From contig NZ_FOMG01000005.1 of NCBI RefSeq assembly GCF_900112485.1, positions 139,780 through 173,447 of the forward strand: DNA of 33,668 nt, given 5' to 3'. Source of the DNA: Clostridium uliginosum. Lineage in GTDB: Bacteria > Bacillota > Clostridia > Clostridiales > Clostridiaceae. The translations under genes were made by a program, and so were the position numbers. Positions 24,679 to 33,131 of this stretch are shown piece by piece. Position 1 is the stretch's first letter. Every line of letters begins with the position of its first letter. The notes under the pieces were generated by a model, which worked only from the letters and a program-made list of their open reading frames with translations, ran no database searches and had not been told where the DNA came from.

Positions 24679-24718
24679 GGCATTTAAAAGTTGACTAGTT
24701 ATTTGTTAAGATGCCTTA
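24679..24718. repeat. Minimal palindromic element remnant (40 bp)
   Basis: GGGCATTTAAAAGTTGACTA followed by GTTATTTGTTAAGATGCCTT carries family termini at both ends around the shared TTGACTAGTTATT. It looks like a deletion product with almost no interior. Confidence 0.6.
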
Positions 24719-24884
24719 ATAAAAATATCTTCTCTTATATACCAATAACTAAATACAGGTTTAATTAATATTTTACAATATAAACATATTAGCTTCAACT
24801 TAAACATCTATCATATTTAGATTCTCATATTTTAACAACTACTTCTAGCTATTAGTTAAAAGCTTTATATTACTACTAATAAAG

Positions 24885-24923
24885 CATAAGCTATAATTAA
24901 TAATATCTTAATTATAGCTTATG
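24885..24923. repeat. Perfect 16-bp inverted repeat
   Basis: CATAAGCTATAATTAA and TTAATTATAGCTTATG are exact inverse copies separated by 7 bases. No T-run follows on either strand and no gene ends nearby, so it may be an operator, or part of a small RNA, upstream of the two-component genes. Confidence 0.5.
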
Positions 24924-25191
24924 ACTAATAACTTTGTGTATTTTTATGTTAAAATATATATATATATGTTCTAATTAAGTTACTACATTTATAATCTTTT
25001 ATATAATTTTTATAGAAAATTATATCTTTAATTAACAATATCTAGTTAGAAGCATATATATCATAAATTTTCTATATAAGTTCCTCACTATACTGGTGAG
25101 TTATAACATTTATAAATATTCTAAGATTTATATTAATGAACAAACTTTATTGGAACTTATATATAATTTTAATTTTAGGAGTGTTAACTTA

Positions 25192-25887
25192 ATGAATATT
25201 TTAATAGCTGAAGATGAAACTGATATTAGAAAACTTATCTCTCTTCACATGAGGAAAGAAAATTATAACGTTTATGAAGCTTCTAATGGCCTTGAAGCAT
25301 TAAGAATTTTTGAAACAGAAAAAATAGATTTGATTTTATTAGATATAATGATGCCTAACATTAGTGGTATTTCTTTAATTGAAAAAATACGAACTGTTTC
25401 AACCCTTCCAATCATTTGTATAACTGCAATGGGGAGTGACTCTGATAAGGTTTTAGCTTTAGGCCTTGGTGCTGATGATTACTTAGTAAAACCAATAAGT
25501 CAAATTGAACTAACTGCTAGAGTATCCTCTCATCTTAGAAGATGTTATAAGTATACTAATACTAAGGATATTATTTATTCTACTGGAAAACTCAAGCTCT
25601 TTACTGAAACATTTGAAGTTTATAAGGATAATAAAAAAGTCTATCTTAACCCTAAGGAGTTTAAAATACTTTACTTGTTAATTTCTAATTTAGGTAGAAT
25701 TTTTACTAAAAAACAAATTTATGAATCAGTATGGGAAGATATATACATGGGAGACTCTAATAATGTAATGGTACATCTAAGTCATCTTCGAGATAAAATA
25801 GAAGATGACTCAAAAAATCCTAATTACATAAAAACTATAAGAGGAATTGGATACAAACTTGAAAGGATTAATATAGATGAAGATTAA
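25192..25887 (+). CDS. OmpR/PhoB-family response regulator
   Basis: The 231-residue protein has a receiver domain (acidic E7-D8, phospho-acceptor D51 in LLDIMMP, T78, K100 in LVKP) and a C-terminal winged-helix DNA-binding domain (about 130-228) ending in TIRGIGYKL. It should activate or repress genes on phosphorylation by the kinase encoded immediately downstream. The resemblance to VanR-type regulators suggests an envelope or antibiotic signal, but this is inference. The start at ATG 25192 has AGGAG about 10 bases upstream. A longer frame back to 25096 adds residues with no homology or ribosome site. Confidence 0.93.
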   Translation: MNILIAEDETDIRKLISLHMRKENYNVYEASNGLEALRIFETEKIDLILLDIMMPNISGISLIEKIRTVSTLPIICITAMGSDSDKVLALGLGADDYLVKPISQIELTARVSSHLRRCYKYTNTKDIIYSTGKLKLFTETFEVYKDNKKVYLNPKEFKILYLLISNLGRIFTKKQIYESVWEDIYMGDSNNVMVHLSHLRDKIEDDSKNPNYIKTIRGIGYKLERINIDED

Positions 25888-27358
25888 TACTATTAAACGT
25901 AGTGTTACAACAGAATTATTTTTTACATACTTTTTAGGTTATATTATTCTAAGTTTAATAATACTCTTTTCTAATTTTTGTTCCTTTGTTTCATATGGAG
26001 TCTTATCCAGTCTTCCTACATATACTTCTTCTTTCGAAAAATTAGATAATAAACTAAAAGATGATTATAAATCCGTAACTGATGATGATTTATCTGATGT
26101 AAATGGCTTTTTAATAAAAATCAACAGTAAAAATCAAATAGATTATACTAAAGGAAATGTTATAAGCGAATTTAAAAATATTACATTAGAAAGTTATATG
26201 TCTATATTTGGAGTAAAAAAAAATAATTTATTATCATCAAATAATGATTTTAGATCATTTGTCTTACTAGAAAACTTTAATAACACTATCATTGATACTA
26301 ATTCTAATGAGAAATACTCTTTATACAGTAAATATATAAATCAAGATAATTCTTTATTATTGGTAGGCTTCCCTTATTCAGAAGCTACTAAAACAAACTT
26401 TATAACCTCAAAAATTTCACATAAAGGATTGCTTAAGATTATAGTTTCTATCAACATACTTTTTGTCATTGCTATAATATATATTTTTGCAAAGATAACA
26501 TCTAAATCCTTTGTAAAACCAATAAAAATATTACTTAATGGAGTTGTAGAATTAACAAAGGGTAATTATAATGTCCGGATTAACATGAAACAAAAAAATG
26601 AATTTCTTGAATTATCTAATGGATTTAATATTATGGCAGAAACTATACAAGATGAGAAAAGAGAAAAAGAAAAATTAGAAGCTTTAAGAGAAAACTTAAT
26701 TTTAGATGTATCACATGATTTAAAAAATCCCCTATCCTCTATTCTAGGATATAGTGAAATATTAATAAAAAACTCTTATTTAACTGAAGATGAAAAAACA
26801 GATTATTTAAAGGTAATAAATAGGAATTCATATCGTGCTAACAAACTGATAACCGATTTATTTGAGTTATCATTATATGAGAATTGTAACTATAATTTAA
26901 ATCTTTTAAAAGTTAACATATGTGAATTTTTAAGAGAAACAATTGCTCTTTATATCCCTGAATTTGATAATAATGAATTTAAATATAATTTTAACATATC
27001 TGAATCTCCTTTTTATGCACTAATTGATGAGCAAAAATTCTCTAGAGCTATTAATAACACTTTAGATAATATTATAAAATATAATTCTAAAGGAACAAAG
27101 ATATCTATAAAAACCTATATTAAAGATAATAATTTTTATATTCTTCTATCTGATAATGGAATTGGAATACCAAAAGAATATCAAAGCACTATATTTAATG
27201 CTTTTGTAAGAGTTGATAAATCAAGGAATTCTAATACTGGAGGAACTGGACTTGGATTATCTATAACAAAAAAAATATTAAATAAGCATAATGGAGATAT
27301 CACTATTGTAGATAGTGAACTTGGTACTACTTTTGAGATTGTCTTGCCTCTCATATAA
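25877..27358 (+). CDS. Sensor histidine kinase (two-component system)
   Basis: This 493-residue membrane kinase overlaps the response regulator gene by 11 bases, so translation is coupled. Order: first membrane helix about 14-36, an extracellular sensor of about 145 residues, second helix about 185-206, HAMP linker (about 208-262), a HisKA dimerisation domain with phospho-acceptor H280 in LDVSHDLKNPLSSILGYSE, and a C-terminal ATPase domain with the N box (NTLDNIIKYN), G1 SDNGIGIP and G2 GGTGLGLS. All catalytic boxes are present. The sensor domain has no recognisable ligand site, so the signal is unknown. Confidence 0.94.
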   Translation: MKINTIKRSVTTELFFTYFLGYIILSLIILFSNFCSFVSYGVLSSLPTYTSSFEKLDNKLKDDYKSVTDDDLSDVNGFLIKINSKNQIDYTKGNVISEFKNITLESYMSIFGVKKNNLLSSNNDFRSFVLLENFNNTIIDTNSNEKYSLYSKYINQDNSLLLVGFPYSEATKTNFITSKISHKGLLKIIVSINILFVIAIIYIFAKITSKSFVKPIKILLNGVVELTKGNYNVRINMKQKNEFLELSNGFNIMAETIQDEKREKEKLEALRENLILDVSHDLKNPLSSILGYSEILIKNSYLTEDEKTDYLKVINRNSYRANKLITDLFELSLYENCNYNLNLLKVNICEFLRETIALYIPEFDNNEFKYNFNISESPFYALIDEQKFSRAINNTLDNIIKYNSKGTKISIKTYIKDNNFYILLSDNGIGIPKEYQSTIFNAFVRVDKSRNSNTGGTGLGLSITKKILNKHNGDITIVDSELGTTFEIVLPLI

Positions 27359-27395
27359 TGATTTTTACCAATGTTAATAATACTATTTTAAAATT

Positions 27396-27460
27396 GTGTT
27401 GATATTGTTATATAAAGCTCATAGACGATGAAATTTACTATTATATAACAATGTCAACAC
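27396..27460. terminator. Long stem-loop after the kinase gene
   Basis: GTGTTGATATTGTTATATAA pairs with TTATATAACAATGTCAACAC (20-base stem, one G-U pair as RNA) across a 25-base loop, 38 bases after the kinase stop codon. There is no T-run, so it could also be a mobile-element remnant or operator, but its position favours 3' end formation or stability. Confidence 0.5.
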
Positions 27461-27563
27461 TCTGTTAAAATATAGCATTAAATTTAAGACAATGTTTCAA
27501 ACCAAAAGGAGATGTATCATAATACAAATCATTTAATGATATAATGTATATGCTGAAAAAAAG

Positions 27564-27641
27564 AAATAGAAATAACATTTGTATAAGAAGCATTGAAAAA
27601 TAAGCTTAGAGTTTCTTCTTGAATAAATGTTATTTCTATTT
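27564..27641 (-). terminator. Terminator for the dedA-like gene
   Basis: A perfect 17-base stem (AAATAGAAATAACATTT with AAATGTTATTTCTATTT) encloses a 44-base loop that has its own AAGAAG/CTTCTT stem. On the minus strand it is followed by CTTTTTTT, as expected of an intrinsic terminator for the gene at 27803. The loop is unusually long for a simple terminator. Confidence 0.65.
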
Positions 27642-27802
27642 ATTTGTTATTACTTCACTTGCTAATTCTGAGACAATCCCTTTTTTATTTACACAAATTT
27701 TAACATTATAAAAATATAGTGTATATTTATTTATGTAATTTATAAAATTATATTAAAATTTCTTTTACACTATTATCTAAACTATTAGTCCATCCCCTAA
27801 TA

Positions 27803-28453
27803 TTATTCAATTATTGATGAAGTCATTTTATTTCTTATAAATTCAATAACTGCTGGTAAAATAGAGATAGCTATAATAGCGACCATAACTAATGAAAAAT
27901 TGTTTTTTATAACTTCAATGTTTCCAAAAAAATATCCTGCTGCTGATGCAACTATTACCCAGATACTCCCACCGATTGCATTAAATGAAATAAACTTTTT
28001 ATAATTCATTTTTCCAATACCGGCAACAAATGGAGCAAAAGTACGAACTATTGGTATAAACCTTGCAAATATTATTGTTTTGCCACCATATTTTTCGTAG
28101 AATTTATTTGTCTTGTCTATATGTTCTTTTTTAAAAATTCGTCCTCCACCTATTGTAAATGCTTTCTTGCCTAAAAGTCTGCCTATCTCATAGTTTACTG
28201 TATCACCTAAAATTGCTGCTACCATTAAAATTGCTATTAATATATATATATTTAACAATCCAAGAGCTGCAAAAGCACCTGATGCAAATATAAGTGAATC
28301 TCCTGGTAAAAATGGAGTCACTACTAATCCTGTTTCACAAAATATTATAAAAAATAAAATCAAATATGTTTCTATTCCATAGTTGTTTATAATAGCCCCT
28401 AAATATACATCAAGGTGCATAAAAACATCTAATACTTGACTAATTCCATTCAT
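27803..28453 (-). CDS. DedA-family membrane protein
   Basis: The 216-residue polytopic protein has the DedA/SNARE-associated pattern: an early ETGLVVTPFLPGDSLIF stretch, then GDTVNYEIGRLLGKKAF, and the conserved FARFIPIVRTFAPFVAGIGKM segment. DedA proteins are membrane proteins needed for membrane homeostasis, and several move undecaprenyl phosphate or other lipids across the membrane. That activity is known for the superfamily but not shown for this member. I chose ATG 28453 because AGGGGG lies 8 bases before it. An upstream in-frame start at 28477 has no such site. The neighbouring envelope genes make a lipid carrier role plausible. Confidence 0.92.
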   Translation of the reverse strand: MNGISQVLDVFMHLDVYLGAIINNYGIETYLILFFIIFCETGLVVTPFLPGDSLIFASGAFAALGLLNIYILIAILMVAAILGDTVNYEIGRLLGKKAFTIGGGRIFKKEHIDKTNKFYEKYGGKTIIFARFIPIVRTFAPFVAGIGKMNYKKFISFNAIGGSIWVIVASAAGYFFGNIEVIKNNFSLVMVAIIAISILPAVIEFIRNKMTSSIIE

Positions 28454-28730
28454 CTTCTGTCCCCCTAAGTATCGCAAAAAATTTACTTTATAGTATACAA
28501 GTTATTATAACTCATTTACTACTATATATCCAATAATTTAATTTCTAAATACTATGATTTCTTATTAACTATTAACTTTTATTTTAACAAACAAATCTAT
28601 ATTTTCACTTCTTAAATTTATTTCATAAATTGTTAGCTAGCTAAATCTGTAAAAAAAATATATTTTAGCAATGACGTTTTTAGCATCACAATCTTGATAA
28701 ACATATTATTATTGTTCTACAATAAACTCC

Positions 28731-28802
28731 TCATTTCTTATTTTTAAAATTATATATTTCTTCACATTTTAACTTTTCAATTTCTTTGCTTTTCACTTCA
28801 AT
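28731..28802 (-). other. Possible 23-residue peptide gene with non-standard AUU start
   Basis: On the minus strand a very strong ribosome site (AAAAGGAGGAG) lies 7 bases before ATT, which opens a 23-codon frame reading (M)EVKSKEIEKLKCEEIYNF and ending KNKK. No ATG, GTG or TTG stands at the right distance. A GTG two codons on is 13 bases away. It could be a real peptide, a gene with a damaged start, or chance. The rest of 28454-28992 shows no gene. Confidence 0.35.
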
Positions 28803-28912
28803 GGTTTCTCCTCCTTTTAATCTTCTAATAATTTAATAAAATATAAAATTTATAAATCAGCAATTTAACACTATTTTTCCCAAAATATCATACTATACAT
28901 CAGAAAGACTTT

Positions 28913-28963
28913 AGGATCAGATAAAAGACATTTTTATTAAGTAACAAGAATTTATCTGAACCT
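28913..28963 (+). promoter_or_regulatory. Leader hairpin of the ABC importer operon
   Basis: AGGATCAGATAAA pairs with TTTATCTGAACCT (13-base stem, one mismatch) across a 25-base loop, ending 18 bases before the ribosome site of the gene at 28993. It resembles a cis-acting regulatory RNA or operator but matches no riboswitch I recognise. In particular, TPP riboswitch motifs are absent. Confidence 0.45.
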
Positions 28964-28992
28964 CATAATTACTTTATAGGAGATGTAATTTA

Positions 28993-30021
28993 ATGAAAAA
29001 AAGGTCAAAAATTTTACTTTCATTAATTGCAATAGCTGCCTTAGCTACTTCTTTAGTTTCTTGCAACTCTAGCAGTAACAAATATAAAGATAACGCTGAT
29101 ACTAAGGTAACTGTTCGTTTAAATGAAGTAACTCGTTCTATTTTTTATGCACCTATGTATGTTGCTATGAGTGAAGGATTCTTTGAAGATAGTGGAATAA
29201 ACATTGATCTTCAAACTGGACAAGGTGCAGATAAAGTAATGCAAGCTGTTTTAAGCAATAATGCTGACGTTGGATTTTGTGGTCCAGAACAAGTAATCTA
29301 CATTAACAATCAAGGAAGAGAAGATTATCCTGTAATCTTTGGTCAACTTACTCAAAAAGATGGCTCATTTTTAGTTGGAAGAGCTAAGGAAAATAATTTT
29401 TCTTGGGAAAATATCAAAGGAAAAAACATTATTGGTGGAAGACCTGGTGGCGTACCTGGAATGGCTTTAGAGTATGTAATGAAAAATCACAATATTGATC
29501 CTAAGGCTGATGTCAATATGGTAACTAATATCGACTTTGCAGCAACCTCTGGTGCATTCAAAGGTGGTACTGGTGATTATGTTGCATTGTTTGAGCCTAC
29601 AGCATCAATGCTTGAAAAAGAAGGCAGTGGAGCTATCCTTGCATCTATTGGACAAGACTCTGGAGTTATTCCTTATACTTGTTTTTTTTCAACAAAGTCT
29701 TATTTAGACAAAAATCCTGAAGTTGTAGAAAAATTTACAAAGGCAATTTATAAAGGCCAACAATGGTACTTTAGTCACTCTAGTGCAGAGGTTGCAGATT
29801 CAATTATCAAATACTTCCCTGGTACTGATAAGGATATAATTATAAATGTTATTAACAATTATAATAAAATTGATGCCTTAGCCCATGACCCATCTATTAA
29901 GACAGAAGACTTAGATAGATTAATAGATATAATTCAAGGATATAATCAATCATTAATTCCAACAAAACCAGACTTTAATAAAATAGTGAATAATAGTTTT
30001 GCTGAAAAATCAGTTAAATAA
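28993..30021 (+). CDS. ABC importer substrate-binding lipoprotein (NMT1/SsuA type)
   Basis: The 342-residue protein has a lipoprotein signal peptide with lipobox LVSC (Cys24), then the NMT1/THI5-SsuA fold: VRLNEVTRSIFYAPMYVAMS, GFFEDSGINIDLQTGQGADK, ADVGFCGPEQ and GGRPGGVPGMALEY. It should capture a small ligand outside the cell and deliver it to the permease at 30958. Family members bind thiamine pyrimidine precursors, sulfonates, nitrate or riboflavin-type compounds. Nothing here decides between them, and no TPP riboswitch or thi gene is nearby. The ribosome site AGGAG precedes the ATG. It is the first gene of a three-gene operon. Confidence 0.92.
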   Translation: MKKRSKILLSLIAIAALATSLVSCNSSSNKYKDNADTKVTVRLNEVTRSIFYAPMYVAMSEGFFEDSGINIDLQTGQGADKVMQAVLSNNADVGFCGPEQVIYINNQGREDYPVIFGQLTQKDGSFLVGRAKENNFSWENIKGKNIIGGRPGGVPGMALEYVMKNHNIDPKADVNMVTNIDFAATSGAFKGGTGDYVALFEPTASMLEKEGSGAILASIGQDSGVIPYTCFFSTKSYLDKNPEVVEKFTKAIYKGQQWYFSHSSAEVADSIIKYFPGTDKDIIINVINNYNKIDALAHDPSIKTEDLDRLIDIIQGYNQSLIPTKPDFNKIVNNSFAEKSVK

Positions 30022-30038
30022 TATCATTTTTAAAATGA

Positions 30039-30183
30039 CCAAATACGAGGTGCCCACAGGGAAAGTTCAAGTACCCAAATATAAAATTTGGACTTTCACT
30101 TTTGAATTCTAGAGGAAACCCGACTCACATTCGTTCGCTGGGTAAGTTCGAATAACCAAATCTCAGATTTGGATTCTCACTTA
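30039..30183 (-). repeat. Second repeat family, solo copy within the ABC operon
   Basis: On the minus strand two hairpin units follow one another: AGTGAGAATCCAAATCTGAG with ATTTGG, and AAGTGAAAGTCCAAATTTTA with TATTTGG. Between them lie TTCGAACTTACCCAGCGAAC and GAATGTGAGTCGGGTT. The same words occur in the core of element B (12169-12275). It fills the whole gap between the binding protein and ATPase genes and may set their expression ratio. Confidence 0.7.
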
Positions 30184-30197
30184 AGGTGGTGATTTTT

Positions 30198-30965
30198 TTG
30201 AGTTTGCTTAAAATATGTAATTTATCTATGAACTACCATTCTCTTAAAGGTGAAACTCCAGCATTAAACAATATTAATTTTGAGGTTAATGCGGGAGAGT
30301 TTATTTCAATCCTTGGACCCTCTGGATGTGGCAAATCTACATTATTAAATATAATTAGTGGACTACTATCTCCATCAAGTGGCTCCATTTTATATAATGA
30401 TGAAGATATTAAAAACAATCTTAATAAAATAGGATATATGTTTCAAAAAGACCACCTTTTTGAGTGGATAACTGTTTGGGATAATATATTGATAGGATTA
30501 AAAATTAAAAAACAAATTACAAATGAAGCTCTAGATAGGGTAAATGATTTACTTGAGATGTATGGTTTATCAAAATTTAAGGAACATTATCCAAACGAAT
30601 TGTCTGGTGGTATGAGACAAAGAGTTGCGCTTATAAGAACCTTAGCTCTTAATCCTGAGATATTATTTTTAGATGAACCTTTTTCTGCTTTAGATTATCA
30701 ATCAAGACTTTTAGTATGTGATGACGTTTGTAAGATAATAAAGAAAGAAAAAAAGACAGCAATAATGGTAACTCATGATATTTCAGAAGCTATTTCTACT
30801 TCTAAAAGAATTTTAGTCTTATCTCAAAGACCAGCTCAAATAAAAAAGGAGGTTCTGATTTCTTTTTCTAAAAATGACTTAACTCCTTTTGAACGAAGAA
30901 AAGAACCTGAATTTAGCGGTTATTTTAACGATCTATGGAAGGAGCTAGATCAGTGCAATGAGTAA
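30198..30965 (+). CDS. ABC importer ATP-binding protein
   Basis: This 255-residue ATPase powers the importer. It shows Walker A GPSGCGKST, Q-loop FQKDHLFEW, signature LSGGMRQRVALIRT, Walker B ILFLDEPF and the switch histidine in VTHDIS, and belongs to the SsuB/TauB/ThiZ group. I chose TTG at 30198 (MSLLKICNLSMNY), 8 bases after GGTGG. Two GTG codons at 30186-30191 lie inside that ribosome site and are unlikely starts. It ends 8 bases into the permease gene. A repeat element separates it from the binding protein gene. Confidence 0.94.
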   Translation: MSLLKICNLSMNYHSLKGETPALNNINFEVNAGEFISILGPSGCGKSTLLNIISGLLSPSSGSILYNDEDIKNNLNKIGYMFQKDHLFEWITVWDNILIGLKIKKQITNEALDRVNDLLEMYGLSKFKEHYPNELSGGMRQRVALIRTLALNPEILFLDEPFSALDYQSRLLVCDDVCKIIKKEKKTAIMVTHDISEAISTSKRILVLSQRPAQIKKEVLISFSKNDLTPFERRKEPEFSGYFNDLWKELDQCNE

Positions 30966-31758
30966 TGAACATGAAAAATATCTAAAAAAATTAAAATTAA
31001 ATAAGATAAGACTTATTGTTACTAGGATTCTTATATTAGTTATTTTTATTGCACTATGGCAAATTGCTGGAGATTTAAAATGGATTGATCCATTTTTAAC
31101 TTCTACTCCATCTAGAATGTATAAATCATTTATGTCTTTTTATAATGATGGAACTTTATTTCGTCATATATGGATAACATGCTATGAAACAATACTAGGT
31201 TTTTCTTTAGGCACTATTTTAGGAACTGCTATTGCAGTAATATTATGGTGGTGTCCTTTTGTTTCTAAAGTATTAGATCCTTATTTAGTGGTGCTTAATG
31301 CACTTCCAAAAGTTGCTTTAGCTCCAATTATTATCTTCTGGGTTGGTAATGGTATGACTGCTATAATTGTTATAGCGTTATTAATATCTATTGTAACAAC
31401 TATCATAAGTGTGCTAAGCGGATTTAATGAAATAGATAAAGATAAACTTATGCTTATGAAAACTTTTAGAGCTTCTAAAATTCAAGTATTAAGATATTTA
31501 ATATTCCCCTATTCTATTCCTGTTTTAATTGCTGCTTTAAAAATAAATGTTGGTTTATCATGGGTTGGAGTAATTATGGGTGAATTTTTAGTAGCTAAAG
31601 AAGGGCTTGGATTCTTAATTGTATATGGTGGGCAAATTGCTCAATTAGATATGGTTATGATGAGTATTGTTATACTTTCAATAATTGCTTTTATAATGTA
31701 TGAAATGGTAGCTTTTGCACAAAAGCGCTTAATCAAAAATAAGTCCTTAGAAAAGTAA
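30958..31758 (+). CDS. ABC importer permease
   Basis: The 266-residue integral membrane subunit has about six hydrophobic segments. It contains the binding-protein-dependent transport signature, including ALPKVALAPIIIFWVGNG and GLSWVGVIMGEFLVAKEGLG, typical of the SsuC/TauC family. It forms the channel that receives substrate from the lipoprotein at 28993 and is driven by the ATPase at 30198, whose gene overlaps it by 8 bases. The upstream GGAG is a little far (13 bases), so coupling to the ATPase gene probably matters. The operon ends at the hairpin at 31861. Confidence 0.94.
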   Translation: MSNEHEKYLKKLKLNKIRLIVTRILILVIFIALWQIAGDLKWIDPFLTSTPSRMYKSFMSFYNDGTLFRHIWITCYETILGFSLGTILGTAIAVILWWCPFVSKVLDPYLVVLNALPKVALAPIIIFWVGNGMTAIIVIALLISIVTTIISVLSGFNEIDKDKLMLMKTFRASKIQVLRYLIFPYSIPVLIAALKINVGLSWVGVIMGEFLVAKEGLGFLIVYGGQIAQLDMVMMSIVILSIIAFIMYEMVAFAQKRLIKNKSLEK

Positions 31759-31860
31759 ATTTATCTAATAATAGTAGTAATTTCCACAATAATATAACCT
31801 GATTTTATAAAATATATAATAATGAAAGCTTTATGTCGCAATTCTTAATATGTGCATCCT

Positions 31861-31905
31861 AACAAAAGATTTTTAGGAATATTCCTAAGAATCTTTTGTT
31901 ATTTT
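31861..31905. terminator. Terminator of the ABC importer operon
   Basis: AACAAAAGATTTTTAGGAAT and its inverse ATTCCTAAGAATCTTTTGTT form a 40-base, nearly perfect palindrome followed by ATTTT. It lies about 100 bases after the permease stop codon and directly before the lrgAB promoter, insulating the two units. Confidence 0.85.
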
Positions 31906-31931
31906 GACAAAAGAGTCATTTTACTTATAAT
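31904..31931 (+). promoter_or_regulatory. lrgAB promoter
   Basis: A perfect -35 (TTGACA, 31904-31909) and perfect -10 (TATAAT, 31926-31931) are separated by 16 bases. The start site would fall near 31938, about 40 bases before the lrgA start codon. The -35 follows directly on the preceding terminator. Confidence 0.85.
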
Positions 31932-31978
31932 AGTAGTAGTGATAAATTATATAGTGTACATAATTTAGGGGGTAAAAG

Positions 31979-32356
31979 ATGAAATTATTTAGAGAAGCAC
32001 TAATTATATTAATTATTTATTTACTAGGAGAATTTTTATCATCATTCTTTGCTTTGCCTATACCAGGCAATATTTTAGGAATGATTATACTTTTTATATT
32101 ATTATGTTCTAATATAATTAAAGTAGATAATGTCTCAAACATATCAGATTTTTTACTAGATCATTTAGCTTTCTTCTTTATTCCAGCTGGAGTTGGGCTT
32201 ATGACCTCATTAAACATTATAAAATCTAATTGGCTAAAGTTGCTTATAGTTTGTTTATCTACAACTATAATAATTATAGCTTCTACGGGATTAATAGTTC
32301 AATTCATATCAAAACATAAAAAACAAGGAAGTGGAACCATTGGAAATAATAACTAA
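31979..32356 (+). CDS. lrgA: LrgA/CidA-family holin-like membrane protein
   Basis: The 125-residue protein has four predicted membrane helices and the family signature FALPIPGNILGMIILFILL followed by LDHLAFFFIPAGVGLM. CidA/LrgA proteins form small membrane pores that influence murein hydrolase export, autolysis and, in some bacteria, pyruvate transport. LrgA and CidA cannot be separated by sequence alone; the symbol follows from pairing with LrgB. The ribosome site GGGGG lies 6 bases before the ATG. It overlaps lrgB by 17 to 26 bases. Confidence 0.9.
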   Translation: MKLFREALIILIIYLLGEFLSSFFALPIPGNILGMIILFILLCSNIIKVDNVSNISDFLLDHLAFFFIPAGVGLMTSLNIIKSNWLKLLIVCLSTTIIIIASTGLIVQFISKHKKQGSGTIGNNN

Positions 32357-33053
32357 TAATATTTTATTCGGCTTAGTCCTTTCTTTGATAGCCTTTGAAA
32401 TAGGAATCTTTATCAACAAAAAAACAGGAGTTCCTTTTTTAAACCCGCTACTTATAGCAATAGGACTTATAATTTGTTTCTTATTTGCATTTAAAATAGA
32501 TTTTAATACTTATAATCAAGGTGGAAAATTTATTAACATGTTTTTAGGACCTTCAACAGTGGTACTAGCAGTGCCACTTTATAAACAAATGGCATTACTT
32601 AAGAAAAATGCTATAGCAATTTTTTCAGGAGTATTTTTAGGTAGTATTATAGGTATGTTCTCTGTAATCGGAATATCATATTTTGTTGGATTAGACTCAA
32701 CTATAATAAAATCTTTAATTCCAAAATCTGTAACTACACCAATTGGAATAGAAATAAGTAATCAATTAGGAGGACTTGTTCCTATAACAGTTCTTGCAAT
32801 AATAATCACAGGAATTATTGGAGCTATCTTTGGTCCTATGATATGTAAAGTATTTAAGATTAAAGATAAAGTCGCAGTAGGAATATCTATTGGAACTGCT
32901 TCACATGCTGTAGGAACTACAAAGGCATTAGAACTTGGAGATACAGAAGGTGCCATGAGTAGTCTTTCAATAGGAGTAGCTGGTATTATGACTGTATTTA
33001 TAGCACCAATTTCTTATCATATTTCAGCTTTTGTGTATCATTTAATAGGCTAA
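32340..33053 (+). CDS. lrgB: LrgB/CidB-family membrane protein
   Basis: The 237-residue polytopic protein carries the LrgB signatures KSVTTPIGIEISNQLGG and GTASHAVGTTKALELGDTEG. It acts with LrgA in the inner membrane, in control of autolysis or small-organic-acid transport. I prefer TTG at 32340 because AAGGAAG lies 8 bases before it. A GTG at 32331 (giving MEPLEII) sits on that ribosome site. Either start lies inside lrgA, so the two are translationally coupled. It is followed by a strong terminator. Confidence 0.92.
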   Translation: MEIITNNILFGLVLSLIAFEIGIFINKKTGVPFLNPLLIAIGLIICFLFAFKIDFNTYNQGGKFINMFLGPSTVVLAVPLYKQMALLKKNAIAIFSGVFLGSIIGMFSVIGISYFVGLDSTIIKSLIPKSVTTPIGIEISNQLGGLVPITVLAIIITGIIGAIFGPMICKVFKIKDKVAVGISIGTASHAVGTTKALELGDTEGAMSSLSIGVAGIMTVFIAPISYHISAFVYHLIG

Positions 33054-33063
33054 ATATATCAAT

Positions 33064-33119
33064 AAAAAAGGCACAGATAATTAGAAGTTAAAATAACCTC
33101 TAATCATGTGCCTTTTTTT
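33064..33119. terminator. Terminator of lrgAB
   Basis: AAAAAAGGCACA pairs with TGTGCCTTTTTTT, with an inner ATTAGA/TCTAAT stem. It lies 11 bases after the lrgB stop codon and has a T-run on the plus strand, plus an A-run that could serve the opposite strand. Confidence 0.9.
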
Positions 33120-33131
33120 GTTTAGGCATGT

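Larger units (their letters stand above)
24635..25191. other. Divergent intergenic region with repeat remnant and hairpin
   Basis: No protein gene is convincing in these 557 bases. The region holds a minimal repeat remnant (24679-24718), a perfect 16-base inverted repeat (24885-24923) and a run of alternating TA at about 24955-24967. It must contain the promoter for the two-component operon. Confidence 0.5.

Noticed and set aside
27500..27540. AAAAGGAGATG followed by a 10-codon frame (MYHNTNHLMI)
   Set aside because: The ATG overlaps the ribosome site and the frame is too short. It may be chance in AT-rich DNA.
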